Notes under the pieces: generated by a model | The model's database searches: none | What the model was told of the DNA's origin: nothing | Seen by the model: only the letters and a program-made list of their open reading frames with translations | Part shown: positions 51,569-52,446 of the stretch, piece by piece | Layout: every line of letters starts with the position of its first letter | Position numbering within the stretch: position 1 is the first letter of the stretch | Assembly: GCA_002390205.1 (NCBI GenBank) | Contig: DGOV01000057.1 | Span: 1 to 52,446, forward strand | DNA from: Proteobacteria bacterium UBA4457 | Lineage (GTDB): Bacteria > Pseudomonadota > Gammaproteobacteria > Ga0077536 | DNA: 52,446 bases | Direction: 5' to 3' | Program-made: the position numbers and the translations under genes

Positions 51569-52446
51569 CTATCGCCGAGGTGTTTCCAAATCCAAAATAA
51601 TCTGCTCTACCTCATCCAGTCTATAGAGAAGCTTTTGCCGCTGATAATTACTTAAGCCCTTGGTCCGCCGCGCCAGCCGGAGCTGCTCTGCGGCATGGGG
51701 GAACTGACCGACACTAAGGTAATACTCGGCCAACGCTGAATGTTCTTTAACCTTCTGTCCTAATAAATGTTCTGCTTGAGCTAAGAGATTAAAATACCTT
51801 GGATCTCTCCTATCAGACAGCCCGTACTCACTAAGAATGTTCTTTGCATACTCCGCTCTGCCTAGTGTGTTTAATGCGTCAACATACCCATAAACAGCCG
51901 CGCGGTTCTCCGGCTCTAGCTCGTAAGCGCCCTTGAAAATAGCAGCTGATCTAGGGTAATCACGGGCTCTTTTCTCGAGCGCACCCGCTGCGATCCGATA
52001 CGATACCACTGTCGGAAACTGCCCCATTAAGTTTTCAATCTCCACCCTAGCTCTAGGGAAATTACCAGCTTCTGTTAGTGCCAAGGCATAGCCGTAACGG
52101 GCCACTTCCTCATAAATATATCTGCGATCCTTCAAGATAGACTCAAAAGCTCTAACAGCTTGAGCAGGATCAGGGGCACCACGCACCTTCAGCTTGGCTT
52201 TTACCAAGTGATAGCTATAACTATCTTCCCTCGCTATCTCAGGTCGCACAGTTTTTGCACGACTAAATGCCGCCGATATTCGATTGGTCGTGATAGGGTG
52301 AGTCCGCAGATATTCGGGAATGTAGGCAGGATCACTATAGCGATTTGCTCTCATCATTTTGTCAAAAAACGTTGACATTTTTGATGTATCGTAACCGGCA
52401 TCTGCCATTAGTCGAATTCCTATGGAATCTGCTTCTTGCTCATTCT
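51569..52446 (-). CDS. bepA: BepA-type M48 peptidase with TPR domain (5' truncated by window)
   Basis: The frame continues to the window edge, so the ATG at 52408 is internal. The visible 292 residues begin NEQEADSIGIRLMADAGYD, containing the Glu that serves as third zinc ligand in M48 metallopeptidases. Helical TPR repeats then run to the C-terminus. This fits BepA (YfgC), the periplasmic protease and chaperone that assists LptD and BAM-dependent assembly. The HExxH motif and signal peptide lie beyond the window. It converges on the oxidoreductase gene; the 113-bp gap between holds T-rich runs but no clear terminator. Confidence 0.85.
   Translation of the reverse strand, partial: NEQEADSIGIRLMADAGYDTSKMSTFFDKMMRANRYSDPAYIPEYLRTHPITTNRISAAFSRAKTVRPEIAREDSYSYHLVKAKLKVRGAPDPAQAVRAFESILKDRRYIYEEVARYGYALALTEAGNFPRARVEIENLMGQFPTVVSYRIAAGALEKRARDYPRSAAIFKGAYELEPENRAAVYGYVDALNTLGRAEYAKNILSEYGLSDRRDPRYFNLLAQAEHLLGQKVKEHSALAEYYLSVGQFPHAAEQLRLARRTKGLSNYQRQKLLYRLDEVEQIILDLETPRR

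Noticed and set aside
1..52446. CRISPR arrays, insertion sequences, prophage or toxin-antitoxin genes
   Set aside because: No regularly spaced repeats of CRISPR type, transposase, integrase or phage-like genes were found on either strand.

Overview
The window is a densely packed piece of a gammaproteobacterial chromosome with low to moderate GC. It carries almost only housekeeping genes, in blocks whose order resembles Pseudomonas-type and related (often marine) Gammaproteobacteria: suf, ndk-rlmN, hisS-yfgM-bamB-der, MBL-bamC-dapA, rpe-gph-trpGDC, hisAFIE-tatABC, kdsD-lptCAB-rpoN, and fmdB-aspS-nadA-yebC-ruvCAB-ybgC-tolQRAB-pal-cpoB. Gaps are mostly tiny, many start codons overlap the previous stop, and three convergent pairs meet within 10 bp or overlap. 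This points to a compact, probably free-living and possibly marine genome. The exact lineage cannot be fixed from sequence reading alone.

Layout. 1-3472 (+): end of the SUF Fe-S assembly operon (sufC partial, sufD, sufS, sufT). 3593-9907 (+): ndk, rlmN, hisS, yfgM, bamB, der. 9918-13936 (-): WalJ/YycJ-like metallo-hydrolase, bamC, dapA, AI-2E/PerM-type permease. 14075-19131 (+): queG, rpe, gph, trpG, trpD, trpC. 19128-21152 (-): a VOC-fold gene that appears to start with ATT, then ilvA. 21208 (+): rpiA. 21882-25549 (-): tatC, tatB, tatA, hisE, hisI, hisF, hisA (transcribed hisA to tatC). 25675-28428 (-): polA, divergent from a DUF2782 gene. 29048-36778 (-): glycine-zipper lipoprotein, mgtE, a 488-bp stretch with no convincing gene, rpoN, lptB, lptA, lptC, kdsD and a Na+/Ca2+-exchanger-family gene. 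36902 (+): murU-like nucleotidyltransferase. 37593-49012 (-): the tol-pal / ruv / nadA / aspS / fmdB run. 49255 (+): tRNA-Lys(UUU). 49608 (+): a FAD-dependent oxidoreductase with an N-terminal beta-sandwich-like domain, the only clearly accessory gene. 51569-end (-): 3' part of a BepA-type M48 peptidase gene.

Functional themes. Many genes serve the cell envelope: BamB, BamC and BepA for outer-membrane protein assembly; LptA/B/C and KdsD for LPS; Tol-Pal for envelope constriction; TatABC for folded-protein export; MurU for peptidoglycan recycling. Others cover amino-acid synthesis (dapA, trpGDC, ilvA, his), Fe-S assembly and two Fe-S enzymes (QueG, NadA), and recombination and repair (RuvABC, Pol I).

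Points of most interest: (1) the VOC gene, whose only plausible start is ATT behind a near-perfect Shine-Dalgarno; (2) TTG starts for tolQ, tolR, tolA and tolB; (3) genes expected at conserved positions but missing there (kdsC, trpE, hpf-ptsN-rapZ-npr, pilF-rodZ-ispG); (4) the oxidoreductase next to tRNA-Lys, with phased direct repeats and a palindrome upstream; (5) a direct-repeat array upstream of fmdB; (6) an AspRS carrying residues typical of the non-discriminating type. No CRISPR array, insertion sequence, prophage or defence system was seen.
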